A stretch of DNA of 64,000 nt from Echinostoma caproni (GCA_900618425.1 UZAN01039648.1:1-64000); one strand, 5' to 3'; positions 1 through 12,977 are shown, counted from the stretch's first letter. The notes: generated from the sequence alone by a model not told the origin. Program-made: numbers and translations.

Positions 1-39
1 AACCATGCTTTATGACTCAGACAGAACACATTTGAAGCC

Positions 40-285
40 CTTTATTCGTTAACACCAAAGCAAAACGGGAGCTTTTGAATGAATTTCTTCCAAAAAGAAA
101 TTGATTTGAACTGGCTATCCTCCGGACTCCAGCTCAAATCACAATCCTGAGGGAGATATCTAAGCAGACATGCGTTGGCTATTCTGGTCATCCTTGAGGT
201 GAGCTGTTTGGTTTGATTTGCTATATACTCGAAAAATTTCCCTTTTGAACTCGAATCAAGTTCTTCATTACTCACGTGGAATATA
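40..285 (-). repeat. Interspersed repeat with QFKSIS-encoding block (copy 1)
   Basis: Bases 100-126 are nearly identical to 41262-41288 and similar to 63766-63790. On the minus strand a 77-codon frame (42-275) reads SPEDSQFKSISFWKKF through the conserved block. GTTCAAATC in the block also looks like a pol III B box, so this could be a SINE rather than coding. Confidence 0.5.
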
Positions 286-2145
286 ACAATACGATGTCTT
301 ATGCTACGTGTATTAAAGTGGATTCGATTGAGAAAAAAATTTGGAGGTATGTTATTTTTTAAATGAATACATTCTCTGATATAATGTATTAGTACCTGTT
401 GTGATAAATGTTTCCTTAGCCCCTAGGTTTGCGCAACACATACACTTCTCCATGAAAACTCAAAAGTCCATTTTGTTCTACAGTAGAGTATTCATTTATA
501 ATAAAAAAGCGATTTCAATTTCTTGTATTTTGGTATGAATGACACATGATCATGCGTACGAAATAATTCCTCTACAAAAATATCCTACCAAGTTATTTAC
601 CATTTAAGTGTACTAATTTAGTTGACTTTAGCAGCTCATTGCTGTTGTAGACAGGCTTTTTGAACCTTACGCCAAAGACGATTCTCTGAAAGGCAACCAT
701 TTTCATTCGATGACCGTTCCGGTTTATTTGATAAAATTTTCTATTATAATTTTGTCTTGTTTTCGAATGCCAGCCGTCTTTCCCACATGCTTCAGTTCCA
801 GAATGCACAAAGAGAGTGGAAACATATTTCCACGTTTTAACCACGAACAGCTTGTGGTATTGTGCTATTTGTGATCTATTGCAAGGTCCAGTTGGAATTT
901 GGCCTCCTCTTGATACGGTAAAAGCGATGGACAGTTTCTTATTTTCGAACCCACGTATAGGACTCGCGAATGCCACAGGGAGTAGTGGGGTTACTAAGAC
1001 CGCTATCTATCTCCCCCCTCGTCTACTTCTCTATATATTCTATATATTCTATACTATATTCAGTCAATTGTTTGCAGTAGCTTCATCGATTTCGGTTTTA
1101 CATCTGTTGTGATCATTTATTACATCAAAAGACAGTGGGCTTCGATTAATTACATCTGTTGGTTTACTAGTGTCTACGGTCCTTGACCGGATAAAACACA
1201 TTTCAAATCTAATCCTTGCAAATTTCGTTCGAAGATAACGACCACACACGCTCAAAGTAGTCGACCTGTGGTATAATGTATCAACGCTTTCACTGTCGAA
1301 CAATATACTGGTCAATTCAAGATGCGTGTCAACGTTTTATGGCGAATGAGAGCCGCCACCGCCGTACCAACTTCCGGGTCGATGGAGCACTTTTGTCACT
1401 TCATTAGTTTCAACTTTTGCTAGCGTTTTCAAAAATTAAAATTGTCAATGTTTGAAACTTGAAATTCAAACTTTTTACTAAATACTTAATAAAAAACAAA
1501 ACTGACCATTATGGTCAATCCCATTGTAGAAAACTGAAGGTAAGCTACAAAATCTTTGAAAAATCTTAATTTGCGGAATTCTCCTCTGTTTATTTGCTTT
1601 TTGCGCTTTCCAGAAGAGAAAAGTAATGAAAACCTATTTGACAAAATGAAATTATCACAAGGATGTGTGCATACGTGATGCGCCACATACAATGAGGCTC
1701 ACAATTTCAATGCCAAAGAATAAAGGTTTCTTGGTCCTGAATAAATCCAACCTACTCCACGGAAGCTTTCAGAACTGATTACGCATAACTGAAAATAAAG
1801 GGAACGGGAAACTAAGATTATCAGTTTTTATCTGCAACTGTGAATGACGTGATGAACTTTGGTAATTGCTTTCAGTTGTATGTAAATTGTCAATCGAGAA
1901 ACACGAATTAATTGGAGATGGTGAGCTTGTTATCGGAAACACAAATGTTTGGTAATTCAATCATATCACGTGACCAAGTTAACCAACCAATGCACAATTT
2001 TTAGCTTTTTCTTCATTGGCAAAACATCACGGGTTCAGTATCCCAGCGATCATTATTTCATTGTAGTGAGCGTACTTTGAGGCTGTTTGGGATCTTAGAC
2101 TAATGCTAAAGCTTTGCCCAATGTGTAGTTGCTTGAGACCGACAG
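286..2145. other. No supported gene
   Basis: A minus frame of 127 codons (593-976) and one of 83 codons (1064-1315) are open but have no recognisable family. GGTTCGAAAAT near 945 (minus) looks like a B box, so part may be SINE-derived. Confidence 0.4.
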
Positions 2146-2591
2146 TGTAACATGCTTGAGAGTTGTCGCCAGCTTTGGTCTGTCTGTTCCGCATATATGT
2201 TTTCGCATGGTTGCAGGCATTGGTTCCTCGGAGCATTCGCTCCTACATCCTTCTTCTTTGTAGCAAAGAACCCGCCAGGATCTTTGATATCCTGAGACCG
2301 CTTCTCCAGATAGGTCTTTTATCTTTATTTATGTCACTGCCACCTCCGGTAAAGTAACTTCACTTTAAACGGTGTGTGAGTTCAGTGCTACACCTTCGCT
2401 TGCTAAGCATTTTCGCTTTGAGATACTCTCGAGCGTAGTCATGCTAAACTTGGGTACTTTCAGGGAACAATATACCTTCTCTTGACTAACCGGTTGTTCT
2501 TCCGGATTCATACCGGGTGATCGAGAATCACGGGAGAATTAGAGATCGGATCGCCGTCGCAGGTCGTGATATTGCATCCTCATCTCTAAAC
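2146..2591 (+). repeat. Candidate 5-prime LTR of the Gypsy element
   Basis: The interval runs from TGTAACATGC to just before the primer-binding site. Its length (about 446 bp) is close to that expected for CsRn1-type LTRs. No second LTR is available for comparison, so both boundaries are inferred. Confidence 0.4.
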
Positions 2592-2606
2592 TGGTGAGCC
2601 CGTTCC
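2592..2606 (+). promoter_or_regulatory. Primer-binding site (tRNA-Trp-like)
   Basis: TGGTGAGCCCGTTCC immediately follows the candidate LTR and begins with TGG, as required to pair with a tRNA CCA end. The next bases resemble the complement of tRNA-Trp with substitutions. Confidence 0.45.
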
Positions 2607-2825
2607 ATTTTTTGGATATTGGTACATTTTTACGAAGTTTCGTTTTCAATAACCACCTGTGTTTTATTCTTCTCGATTTATACATATATATCTATTTGCG
2701 CTAGGTGGGGTGTAATTATTCAATTTTTAGAAAATATTTTCCCGTTTTGCTCGATTTCGGTAGTTTTACGAAATCACTGTTACGGTTCTATTTTTGACTG
2801 TATTTAGTCTGCCATATCTCAAATC

Positions 2826-3560
2826 ATGACCGAGTCAAAGAAAATCATCCCTATCGAGCAACATCCAGTAGTCCTGAACGTGATAAATTTCACCTGTTCG
2901 CCTGTTTACCATAACAATCCCTCCGTGTGGTTTTCGTCGTCGAATCCCATTTTTCGACCGGAAGAATTACTCAGTCGGATTCTAAACTTCATCACGTATT
3001 GCAAGCACTACCCTTAGATGTCGCAGAACTCGTGACGACACCAATTCCCAAGGGAGCGTCCGACTCTCCGAAAAGCTGTCTTGACCCGTACCGGCTTATC
3101 TACTCAAGATAAAATCAGGAACGTAGTCCAGGGAATGACTCTGGGCTCTTAAGCCTTCCCAACTGTTGCGCAACATGCAGCAAAAGCACTCTCTGTGTAA
3201 GGTCGACGGAACTTTGCTTCGTGAAATTTGGGTTCAAAAGCTGCCGAAGGCTGTCTGCATGGTCCTGGCACCATGCGTTGATTGCCCCCCCCCCCAGCGT
3301 TGCGGTCGAAGTAGCTGATAACGCCATGGTTTTCTATTCTCAGGGAATCTCCCTTAATTGTTCTGCCCTAGTAGACACAGCCAATCAGTCAAGTGCCATT
3401 GCCACTCAACGGACCACTATGTCAGCTGGCCTAGATCGAGTTGAACAGGCCAATTCACAGCCTCATCAACGATCCCATCGTTCACGAAGCCGGTCACGTG
3501 GAAGCTGTAGGCGCTCGACCTCGGCCTCACTTCGCAGACATTCATTTTGGTACCACCAGA
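2826..3560 (+). pseudogene. Gag pseudogene of the Gypsy element
   Basis: Three frames together carry gag. The N-terminal part starts at ATG 2826 (63 codons), then shifts near 2930 to a frame reading DSKLHHVLQALPLDVAELV. A third frame near 3145-3270 reads PSQLLRNMQQ and LLREIWVQKLPKAVCMVLAP, a conserved Gypsy gag patch. After an 11-base C run (3285-3295) the frame changes again and continues into an Arg/Ser-rich tract and a WYHQRWGASA segment matching the CHCC-type gag motif of this clade, with its first cysteine lost. In-frame stops confirm it is dead. Confidence 0.8.
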
Positions 3561-4330
3561 GATGGGGTGCCTCAGCCTCTTTCATGTACAAGATAGGCTT
3601 ATCGGGGCTAATTTTTCTGTGGATACGAGTGCCGAATTTAATGCTTTTTCACCAACAAACACAGAATCCCTGTCCCCCCCCCCCAACCTTCCTTTGTTTC
3701 ATCCGCTGCTAATGGATTCACTATTAGGACCTACGGTAGTGGACGGCTCACGGAAAACTTTCGCCTGCCCCAAATAACCACTTGGGACTTCATTGTTGCT
3801 GATGTTCCATTCCCTGTTCTTGGAACGGATTCCCTCCAACATTTCGCTATATGCGTTGACACTCCCCGCTGTCGTTTGACTGACCTTGAACGTAATTTCA
3901 ATGTCCATGGCCAAGCAACTACCTTAAACTCCATTAGCTCTTTTTTTTCGCAAGTTTCCTCCGGGTCCCTGTCCGCCTATCCTACATTCACCCAATCTTC
4001 AAATATTCTTCTCTTTGTCACGACACCATTCACGCACTCTATTGGCACGTCACGGCCACCAGTCTTCCTCATCGTCTCGCGCCGGATAAACTCCGCGTCG
4101 CGTGGCAGAATTTGACCGGAACCATTCGGTCATCCGACAGCAGCTGGACGTCGCCCCTTCACATGGTCTCCAAAAAGGACTCAGCAGATTGAGGTCCGTG
4201 CGGTGATTATCGCGCTCCTAAAAGGGTTATCACTCCTGATCACTACCCTATCCCGAAAATCCATGACTTCACAGTTTGCCTAGTTGGAAAAACTATCTTC
4301 TCTAAACATTATCTGGTCCAGCATAATCTT
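3547..4330 (+). pseudogene. Pol pseudogene: aspartic protease and start of reverse transcriptase
   Basis: The protease active site appears as VDTSAEF (about 3619-3639; DTGA is usual). An 11-base C run (3674-3684) shifts the frame. The new frame reads NGFTIRTYGSG and WDFIVADVPFPVLGTDSLQH, the flap and second conserved region of Gypsy proteases. Reverse transcriptase follows with SSWTSPLHMVSKKDSAD, a stop, GPCGDYRALKRV, and YPIPKIHDF, which precede the palm motifs. The YxDD box is not present because homology ends near 4345. Confidence 0.8.
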
Positions 4331-4345
4331 TAAGGTGAATATCCT

Positions 4346-6237
4346 TCAAACGATGTAGTTTATGCGAACAATTGGTAATATGTTCGAACACGTAATCACA
4401 GGCAACCTAATTACCAGTAATAGATGGAGAGTGTATGAATACATTTTGATTATTGTTCATTTTACCGTTTCTTTTAATAGAATTATACAATTGAGAAGTC
4501 TCTGGTATGTTTATTCTACTGAGCAGGAAAACAAATTAGCACTGGGTTCGGACATCCTGTGTGCAATAGATCAACAGACAAACAGTTGAAGTAAGTTCCT
4601 TAATCAACTTTTATACGCAGTAATTAGTTGCTCTTACCCCTATCGACAGATTATCGCCAAATAGTGTACCCTTGTGTTGATTAGGGCTGTCATGAGTCTG
4701 ACCTGCTTTCTCTGACTGGTTCGTAGTATCCATTTGCCAACCACAATAATGTCTCGATGTTTGGATGAATCGCCCTGAGAAGGCGGACAAGGTGAACACA
4801 ACCCAGCAGTAAAACAATAGAAACCTAGTGTGACGCCTTTTTATTCAAAACCAAATTACTGGAAATGTTTAGCCCAGAAGCGCCCAAAACCAGTGGATGG
4901 GGAATTGTGAAATATTCTCTTGTTACAATAAGATTATTACATGCGTTCCAACAGTTGGTTTCCTGAATACACGACGGCTTTCTCCAAGGTTAATACGTGG
5001 TTTCAGCCTAAACCGACAGAGGACATTATGATGTTTGATGAAAGACTGGCGACTGTTGCTGGAGGGAGGACTAAAACATAAATCCTTGAAAGTATGCGCT
5101 TATGCTAACAAAGCTATTATATCGAAGTCTGTTGTCAGTACTACTCAAAATTATCAGTCCTTATGTTTTGGCGGTGGGAAGTAATAACATCAGGATAACA
5201 TAATTGTCTTTACCACGATCCAAAACTATTGTCTGTCTGTTCTTTTCTATTGCACTTGACCAACAATCGTTTTCAATATATGTCTAATCAAAAGATGTTG
5301 AACACGTGGCAACCTTATCAGTCCTACAATAAACGAATACGGATGACTAGTGACTAGACAACTAAAAAGTTCTGAGTAATGGGCAACATATAACTCAAAT
5401 TATTCCGCAAGACCCGGATAACACTGGATTACAAATAGGTCGTGTTCTGTACTACTGTTATTTTATAATAACAGTAACATTTGAGGACTAATCGTTGGCG
5501 AACCGCATGAGAAATGTTTTGATATATCTTCAGCTGTTTATACAAAGAACTGACCATGTAAGACACGACTGCGATCATTTTTCGCTATTGCGATAGGAAT
5601 CTCCAGTAATTCTTTTTTTTCAATATACATTTCATTTTCCAATATCATTCTTGGATATTTGTTGTCAGGGGCACAGAGTATTCATTCCTTAGTTTATCCT
5701 TCACTGCAGTGTGCTTAGTTCTCTTGTATCAGCGTTTAAATTTTGAATTTTTAGTGGGTCGAACGTTTCAGTTCAGAATTAGATGATGTTTATGAAAATC
5801 AGCGTGGATGTTCATGTTTTTCTAATGAATGGATATTGTTTCGTGATGATGTTTATTCTGGTCAATACATGAATTCTAAATTGCTTACCTTTTTTCATTG
5901 GGTGTACAGTAACTAAGCCAATGATTTAAATTTGTTCTAGCATGCATTATTCGATAAATTATGCAGATGCAAACTACTCCCATAAAGTTTCTTATCCCTT
6001 AGCATCTAAATGTATAGAATCAAGGGAAATAAAACCTTGATTCTCAGAAGTTGACATTGTTATATGCGGCTTTCGAAATGAGCCTTTTGTAATGGGACTA
6101 CTCCAAACCGGTTAGAAAATACAAGAGTGTTGAATTCGTGATGCAACGTAATGGAGAGGCACAAAAATCCAACGACTAAGTTCCTGAAATGTGTAAGTGC
6201 TTCGATGTGAACATAAGCTCAGTTTAAAAAAATATCT
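4346..6237. other. No supported gene
   Basis: A+T-rich sequence after the end of Gypsy homology. Only short frames; no repeat recognised. Confidence 0.5.
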
Positions 6238-6412
6238 TTTTTACTTTTTTTATTTATTGAATATACAAATGCACAGTACTCCTCAGGCTGCGGCCATCCA
6301 AAGGCTACCTGGAAAAATATAGAAATAGGGAAGACGAGCGGTGGTGGAACGATTTGAACCTGGGACTTCCGGGTCGCAATTTCGTGACCTAAACATCTGG
6401 CTACACCGCCCT
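6238..6412 (-). repeat. tRNA-derived SINE, family 2
   Basis: On the minus strand the head begins GGGCGGTGTAGCCAGATG and has B box AGGTTCAAATCG. The ends of the tRNA-like head can pair (GGGCGGTG with CACCGCTC). The body GGATGGCCGCAGCCTGAGGA leads to an A+T-rich tail near 6240. Confidence 0.75.
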
Positions 6413-8288
6413 AATATTCAAAGGAATTTTCACTGCAAGACACATCAACCGCCAGAAAACGATCACATATAAGCAAGACGATGGTTGAACTCAATCGCGA
6501 CTGAGATAAATAGCACAAAATCAATATGTAAGAAGGTCCGGGTGGAATAGACGGCATTTGGCCGTGCCACCTTTCGAAAATGAGGGTTCGATTTGAAACC
6601 AAACAAAGGAGTGCACGAATTGATTTAACCTACAAATTCAAATGGCGTCGCCAGTTCATTTGCTGTTGGGATCATCTCCCTGGTTGTCAAGATGCAATAC
6701 AGTAGACAGAGGAATCTTATCTACACGCCAATGCATTTTATTTTCCCTGTAAAAACAAGTTAACATAATGATTTGGAAAGGAATCAAATACTAAGTGCCC
6801 GATTGTTAGTCTCCCATGAGTGCCACTCTAATAAAGAAGTTTTCAATAACTATCACTTTCAAAATGCATGTCTAGAAGACATTTTCCTACATAAATGTTT
6901 GTGTAGCATCTATCTCAAAATGGGTCGTAGAAAACGGCTGGACCTCTTTAAAAATTGTTTTATGCACGTTATTGTAGTTTCGGAAAAGGTCAAGTCAAAT
7001 ATGGAATTCATTCAATTAACGCACAACAGTTTGGATTTGAATTTAACCTGAATCGTATACCTGTGTTGGAAAGAGAGACAAGTTAACCATCTCGACAGTG
7101 GTTGTCAGTGGTCGGGGTGCGGCATGTTTGAGATGAAACTGGCAAATGCTATTTAACAGTCAAATTGATGGGATTCATAGAAACAAGATAAGCTGCAGTG
7201 CACAAAAATTAGGAGGGGCTATTCAAACATTGAGAGAGAGAAATTATAAAACCTGTATAATGCCCATGAGCCAATATTATAAATAAATTATACTGATACA
7301 GTTTTACTTGGGCTTTGTTATTTCACAACTGACTCATCAGCAGCCGTTTTCGAAGTCGATAAATTGTACCTCTTACGGTATTCAACTAATAAAATTAAAA
7401 ACAAAGGCCAAAATTATTACAGTTGTTTTGCGTTTGATAGCAGAAAAAGCGTAATCACTCTCGAGAACGAAGTCCTGAAACCGAGGCTTGAGAAGGAATA
7501 AATTTGGTTGAATTCTGGGTGTTGAACAGGGGTGATCAACCTGTATATCAAAATTACACAGCAGATAGACTGACGTGAAACTGGCAAGGGATTCTTCACG
7601 AACAATAAATGAAACCGTATGGATAGTTTTTCTCGTTATTCATTCATCATGGCGATGGATGCCTTTAAATGAGAGAAAAACACCGGAAACATTTTCTGTG
7701 GCAAATGGTTCCGGTAAGACACGTATTTCAAATGGATATTCATGCTGTGAACATCATCTGAATTTGCTTTAGTTCGGAATGCTTCATCACTGCTTGTAAG
7801 AAATATGCAAACACAAATTTGTCAATTAGTCAGTTCATGGATTCCTTTAGAGCATTTCATTTCAACACCTCGTACAAGGTCATTGTACTGCCTCATCATT
7901 GGTCTGCAAACTTTCCTCGAGATTATTCTTCAGTGTTCGTTCTATGGACACCCTGTGAATAAAACGCGAAATCCCTGGATATGCCACATAATACCGGACC
8001 CTAGAAATTCATCTGTTTGTGATCAAGTAGATTACTTCCTCAGTTTGACGTAAAAATGTAGACAATGAAACTAAGTGGAAAATCACTGCATAAAATATGA
8101 TGTTTTCTCGTAGATTAATTCGGAATGTAGGCTCAACTAAGGAACACAATTAGAATAGAGGTGCACTGTTCTTCGGTTGACATCAATTTTGTTTGAAAAT
8201 GCCAGCCAACGCTTTACTTCTCACATCAATTCTGAGAGTGAATTACGTTATCGTTAATTATGAAATCAGAGAATAACATACTATTTAC
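6413..8288. other. No supported gene
   Basis: A 92-codon plus frame (6773-7051) is Lys/Asn-rich without motifs. Nothing else seen. Confidence 0.5.
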
Positions 8289-9415
8289 GTGATAAGCGTT
8301 CTTGTGAACTACTGTTCTTTTAGGAAGCAATTTACTTCATGCAATAGTAAAACGTCGTCCTCTTCTGTTCACTTTGGTGTCTTCCAGGGCACCATTCTGT
8401 CTTCCTTCTTTTTTTCCCTGTACATAAACCACCTGCCTGTCCCTACCAACTGTATTGCCTGTAAGTATGTGGAGGACGTGGTGATTGCGTGCCCCTCAAA
8501 TACTGATGCTTCTTTCCACCAACTTCAAAGCGGTCGGAAATACGTGTTTTAGTTAGTCTCTACCCCGATCACTCTTGCTTGATGTTTACAAATGTTTCGA
8601 CTTCCCTTCAGCCTTAAATCTGATTCCCGCTATCAAACTACTCTTAATGATTTACCGGATCTAATATTTAACAGAAACAGCATTCCTAAAGCTGACTCTG
8701 TTAAATACCTGGGGGTCGTTCTATCCCACAGTCTCCCTTGGATCTTACACGTAGACAACATTTAGAACAAGGTTTATAAACTTTGGTTCTATGCTTCCAG
8801 GTCTAGGAAGCTTTGTGTTCCCCCAAACGTAATTTTCAAATTCGTGGTGGCATGCATCCTCTCTCATTGACTGTACTGTTGCCCTGTATTTTTCCCTACC
8901 TACAATAAAAAGATTTCGTAATTATTTACAGGTCCTTAAAACACCTATTCTGATGTAGTGGTATAGCCAGATAAGTTCTGGTTGATTTTCTTGTGTCCAA
9001 ACATATGGACGCATGTGAAAGGATAGCCGACAGAATTTAGAACAACCAAGATCACTGCTTGCAAAACGAACCTAGTAAATCCGTGTCAAACCCCCGAACC
9101 CACTCCCATTATAGGCTCCTTCCAGCACGCACCGCCACATACAGAAACAGCATCCTCCCTTTTCGTACTCAACTTTTAGTAAATCGGGCATCAATTATTA
9201 CAGGTTTGGTTGAACACCTCATTGGTTAGTTTATTTATTCATTTTTTATCTCTCACTATCGTCTTCCAACATGTAGTTTGCTGTCGCTTTAAAGTGACCT
9301 ATTCACACTCAGGCGCCATCCCCCTCAATTCCATTGTATTACTGTGAAAACGTCGCTGAAAATTTACCATCCGGGTGCATAAAACTCACTTTGAATTGAC
9401 TGACTAACTGTTTGA
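8289..9415 (+). mobile_element. 5-prime-truncated CR1-type non-LTR retrotransposon (LINE)
   Basis: The 3-prime end of a LINE. An 87-codon frame starting at 8289 holds reverse-transcriptase motifs VFQGTILSSFFFSLYINHLP and KYVEDVVIA, in which the usual YADD/FADD is altered to YVED. Downstream, broken frames read SVKYLGVVLSHSLPW (about 8697) and SRKLCVPPNVIFKFV, typical thumb and C-terminal sequence of CR1-like elements in trematodes. The non-coding tail ends in TTGAATTGACTGACTAAC near 9415, a CR1-style short-repeat end. Truncation at the 5-prime side is normal for LINEs. It is inactive. Confidence 0.8.
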
Positions 9416-10234
9416 AAAGAGTCACCGTCTGGAGTTGTTGGCCTTAAATCGCGGGCAGTATTTCGTGCCCTCGCTGTCATGCAACACTAGGCATGGTTGC
9501 TCAGTCTCTACAAAGACTAAGTAACTGACAAGTGTTCTCTATTTCGAGTCATCAATAAGGATAGTGGGAGAAAAACAACGAAGAGCAATACATCAAACTT
9601 GTGAGTTTGGAACCTTGGATTGTTGGCGCAACTGGTTACATTACAAAGACGTTACCATAGCAAAATTACTGAAAAATTATACAGACCTAAAGCCGACTAA
9701 ACTGACTCAGGGGATAAAACCGGAGGTTCTTATTCGCAATGCAAGTTTACCCATAAATAGTTTCCAGTTGCTGCAAATTGGTTCCTGCAAAGTTTGTATT
9801 TACCCTAATGCACTGTGAATTGAGTATGGTGGCAGATTAACCAGCGATTGAAGGGGCTCTTCCAAAGAGAATTCATTGATTAGATCAATACTTAAAATAC
9901 AGAGACCACGTAAATCGAACAGCAGTCGGAATTTTTAAAGAATTAGCACGTTATCACCACTAAATAGAGGAAAAATAATTATCTGTCAATCTGACAATTA
10001 GGTATTAAGGGGTGAGTATATTGAGTGGGAAATAAATGTGTTAAACATTATACCCCAGAACATAATGCAAAGTACAAACATTTCATAAAGCATTTGCACA
10101 CAAAGCCAATCGTGAGTGAACTGACGATTGCCACTCCATTATGCTTCAATGCGACCTCCTATGTCAGTGAACTGTCTACGGATAGCACACCTCAGTGCTC
10201 TCAACCGCGTCTCCAGGTCGCGAATAGGTGAACG
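9416..10234. other. No supported gene
   Basis: An 84-codon plus frame (9564-9818) without motifs. Nothing else seen between the LINE tail and the hairpin island. Confidence 0.5.
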
Positions 10235-10660
10235 ACCACCATGGTTGTTAGCCATGAATAGGTGGGGCTGCCACACTGAATAATCAGTCACCGACAGTCA
10301 GCGGCAATGCTAGAGGACGTAGTGGGGTTTTCGGTTGGCAACCGATATCCCGTTCGAATGCCATAAGGGTCTGCTGACAGCATCGCGACGTGTGCGAATG
10401 TGGCTCGCCACAAAATAAGGTCATTGCAACTTGCCTACTCTTACGAGTAGGACAAACTCTGAGGAATGGTGCCGACCCTCATACCTCATGGACACGTGAA
10501 TCCTGGACTCGCGTAAAGTCATCCAAAATGCGTATGAACCGTTCTAACGGTCACCGGCTACCAACAATTGTACCCTGTTGCCCTGTAGGTCGCACTTGGT
10601 TGTCCGAGGGTTAGAGGTGCACCCTCGAACAAATGCCGAGCGACGCTGAAGACATCACTG
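10235..10660. other. G+C-rich, hairpin-dense island
   Basis: Contains several short perfect palindromic stems: CATGG/CCATG (10240-10256), TCGGTTG/CAACCGA (10331-10345), CCTACTC-TTAC-GAGTAGG (10434-10451) and ACCGTT-CT-AACGGT (10538-10551). It is richer in G+C than the flanks. A 74-codon plus frame (10390-10614) runs through it without family resemblance. It could be an uncharacterised repeat or structured RNA. Confidence 0.4.
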
Positions 10661-11524
10661 AGTACCTCATTCCCAAGCTTCTTAATGAATCATTTTGCAA
10701 TGTAAATTCAAATATGTTGAACTTAAAGTCAAACAAAAACATAAGTGGAATTTGCTGGTTTGAAATCAGAAGAATAAAGTAGAATGAAACTTGATACAGT
10801 CCCCAGCATAAAATATTTATTGAAGAGCTTTATGTGTAATGCGGATTTTACTGACACAAGAGGTTTCAAGAACATGAGAAATCCGTCATTGCCATGGCAA
10901 TCAATCCGGGTGTTTGTCATTACTTTTAGGAGCAATAGTAATGACATTGACGTCAGACATTTAAAACGTTCATTATCACATCATGGCTGTCGGCAAACAA
11001 AGGGCTATTTCCTAAAATATTTCGCATGTTACAACCCGGTTATAGTTTGGACGAACCTCCCATTTGCAGTTCTACCAAGCCGTTGTTTTTTATTGTATGA
11101 TTTTATTTGACACTTTCATAGCATAGTATAATAGGAATTTCAATGTTCAGTGCAAAAGTGCAGTTACGTGCATGGGTTGTCGCTACTTCAGTTGATTTTG
11201 AAGCTCGTGAACAAGAAAGAAACATTTGTGATTCCCGACAAAAAGATACAAAAAGTTCTTTCGATTATATAGTACATTGTCTCTTTCACAGAGTGAACGA
11301 AGCCTGAACTGAAGAGTTACGAACCCCTAGTTATCAATCCGGTTTAGTCTAATACATAATGAAATCAATAGCCCAGTATTCATGGGTATCAGGTTGTCAC
11401 ATTGGAATGTTTTCAACCGAGTCATGATCCTATAGTCTGCCGCTGAGATGATTCAGGTTCAGATAAATGAGTTGTTCTAGAATGCTGTAAAGGTAAAAAG
11501 AAAACCATTTCGAACGTCTATCCG

Positions 11525-11700
11525 GTAAGTCAGTGGCTGGTATGCTTGAACTTTACTGTAGAGGTCTGGGTTTGATCATCGGTTTCGTCGGTCGATTTGC
11601 CCCTGCCGGGGAGACTCAACCAGGTCAAAACGGCAGTCTGGTGCTTTCTAGCTTTTCATTTCAATCCTCATCGTCTGCATACACTATGAAATATATTTGT
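11525..11700 (+). repeat. tRNA-derived SINE, family 1
   Basis: Starts with an A-box-like CAGTGGCTGGTATGCTTG, then a B-box-like GGGTTTGATCAT about 35 bases on, then the family body (GACTCAACCAGGTC, GTGCTTTCTAGCTTTTCA) shared with the copy at 22160. Confidence 0.65.
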
Positions 11701-12900
11701 ACACCTGTGGGACTTTACAACCATCATGGGATGAACCGATTCTTTTAGGATCGGGGAGCATGCAAGGAGCATGCAGAAACCATGTTCCCGTTAGAATTCG
11801 AAGTGTTGTTTGAAAGCAATGTAATTAAAAGTTATCCACCCAATAGCCTTTTAATAAAGAAGGGATGATAATCTTTTCCCAACAAGGACAAAAGAAGATA
11901 AAATTTGACGATTCTTTAGTTTTTTCTGCGCAAAACGATTTCATATGATTTCTTCGGTGTTAGGATGCAGTTAACAGTGATTTGCAAATCGTCAAGAGCC
12001 TCCTTTTTAGCTGCATGGTCCTACTCTTGGACGTATATGTGAATTTAGTTTTCAGGCCGATAAGGTACTTTAAAAGGGATTTTCTTGTTTCTCGTCTATT
12101 ATTTAGAATGGAACACCTGCTGCGTCAAACGGGATTCGAAGGAGAAGCACAGACTATTGAATTATGAGGACAGACCTACGCGGAATGCAAGACAGAGTCA
12201 GGTGTTGCATTGGTAAAGCAAGCCAGAGGATGTCGAACATATTATATATTATGAGAAACCACCCGATTTCAATTTTTTTGAAATAAATGTAGGCAGATCA
12301 GAACATTCAGTCTTATTCGACAATCACAAAGGAATTTTGCTTTTTTATGCTAGGAATCGACCTTTTGCANTTTTGGTGTGAGTTGCAGTTCTTATTTAGG
12401 GTGCTGAATTATGAAAAGAAATTATTTTGCCACACAACCTGATCCGGTTATATATTATCATATTGTTATCAATGCATGAGATTCAAGGAGCGTTTGCCAC
12501 ATTTTATACGTACAGTTTAGTCTGTAAAATTCAAAACCCGGAGGTTTGTGCATTTACTTAGGCAGTGGAACAAAATCCTGGTTTTCATTCCATGCAGACA
12601 AACATTCACGATTTTGGCTATCTGTAAAGTGTAGATCAAGGGATAAAAGTTGCGTATCCCAAATAAAACGTTTACTACCTGACTTCCGCTATCAGCATGA
12701 ACATGGAACACACTTTTGTTATGTCCCAATCAGGGAGAAAAATCATATTCGAAGTCTTTTTGTACGCGAATACAAACAGAACACCGTTCTCTCGGAAATC
12801 TCAACTTTTACTGTTTTCCAGAAAATGGATGCTTTTACGTGGTGCTTTTGATTGTCTATCACTTTTCCATTAGACCCGATCACAGTGCTTGGTAATTTAT

Positions 12901-12977
12901 TCACAAACGTTTCATCATCAGCCGAGGTTACATAGTCAGTACTTGTCTCCTCGGTTGGGGATGAAACGTTTGTAAAT
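12901..12977. repeat. Imperfect inverted repeat
   Basis: Left arm 12901-12927 (TCACAAACGTTTCATC...CCGAGG) is complementary to right arm 12949-12977, with about four mismatches and a loop of about 21 bases. The arms look like the same short repeat inserted in both orientations. Confidence 0.75.

Larger units (their letters stand above)
2146..4345 (+). mobile_element. Degenerate 3-prime-truncated Ty3/Gypsy LTR retrotransposon, CsRn1-like
   Basis: Ordered remnants of one Gypsy element: a candidate 5-prime LTR beginning TGTAACA (2146-2591), a primer-binding site TGGTGAGCCCG (2592) resembling the 3-prime end of tRNA-Trp, gag (from 2826), aspartic protease (about 3580-3910) and the first part of reverse transcriptase (about 4110-4330). 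The CsRn1 clade, described from Clonorchis sinensis, is reported to use tRNA-Trp priming, and this gag has the same kind of conserved patches. All frames are broken by stops and shifts, and homology stops near 4345. RNase H, integrase and the 3-prime LTR are absent from the window. Confidence 0.85.

Noticed and set aside
7320..7360. CTGATGAG on the minus strand as a second hammerhead candidate
   Set aside because: No complementary stem II followed by GAAA was found.
12915..12970. Hammerhead-ribozyme-like core (CTGATGA followed by GAAAC) on the minus strand
   Set aside because: The two core strands are adjacent with no stem II between them and no matching cleavage-site strand was found, so it does not form a hammerhead.
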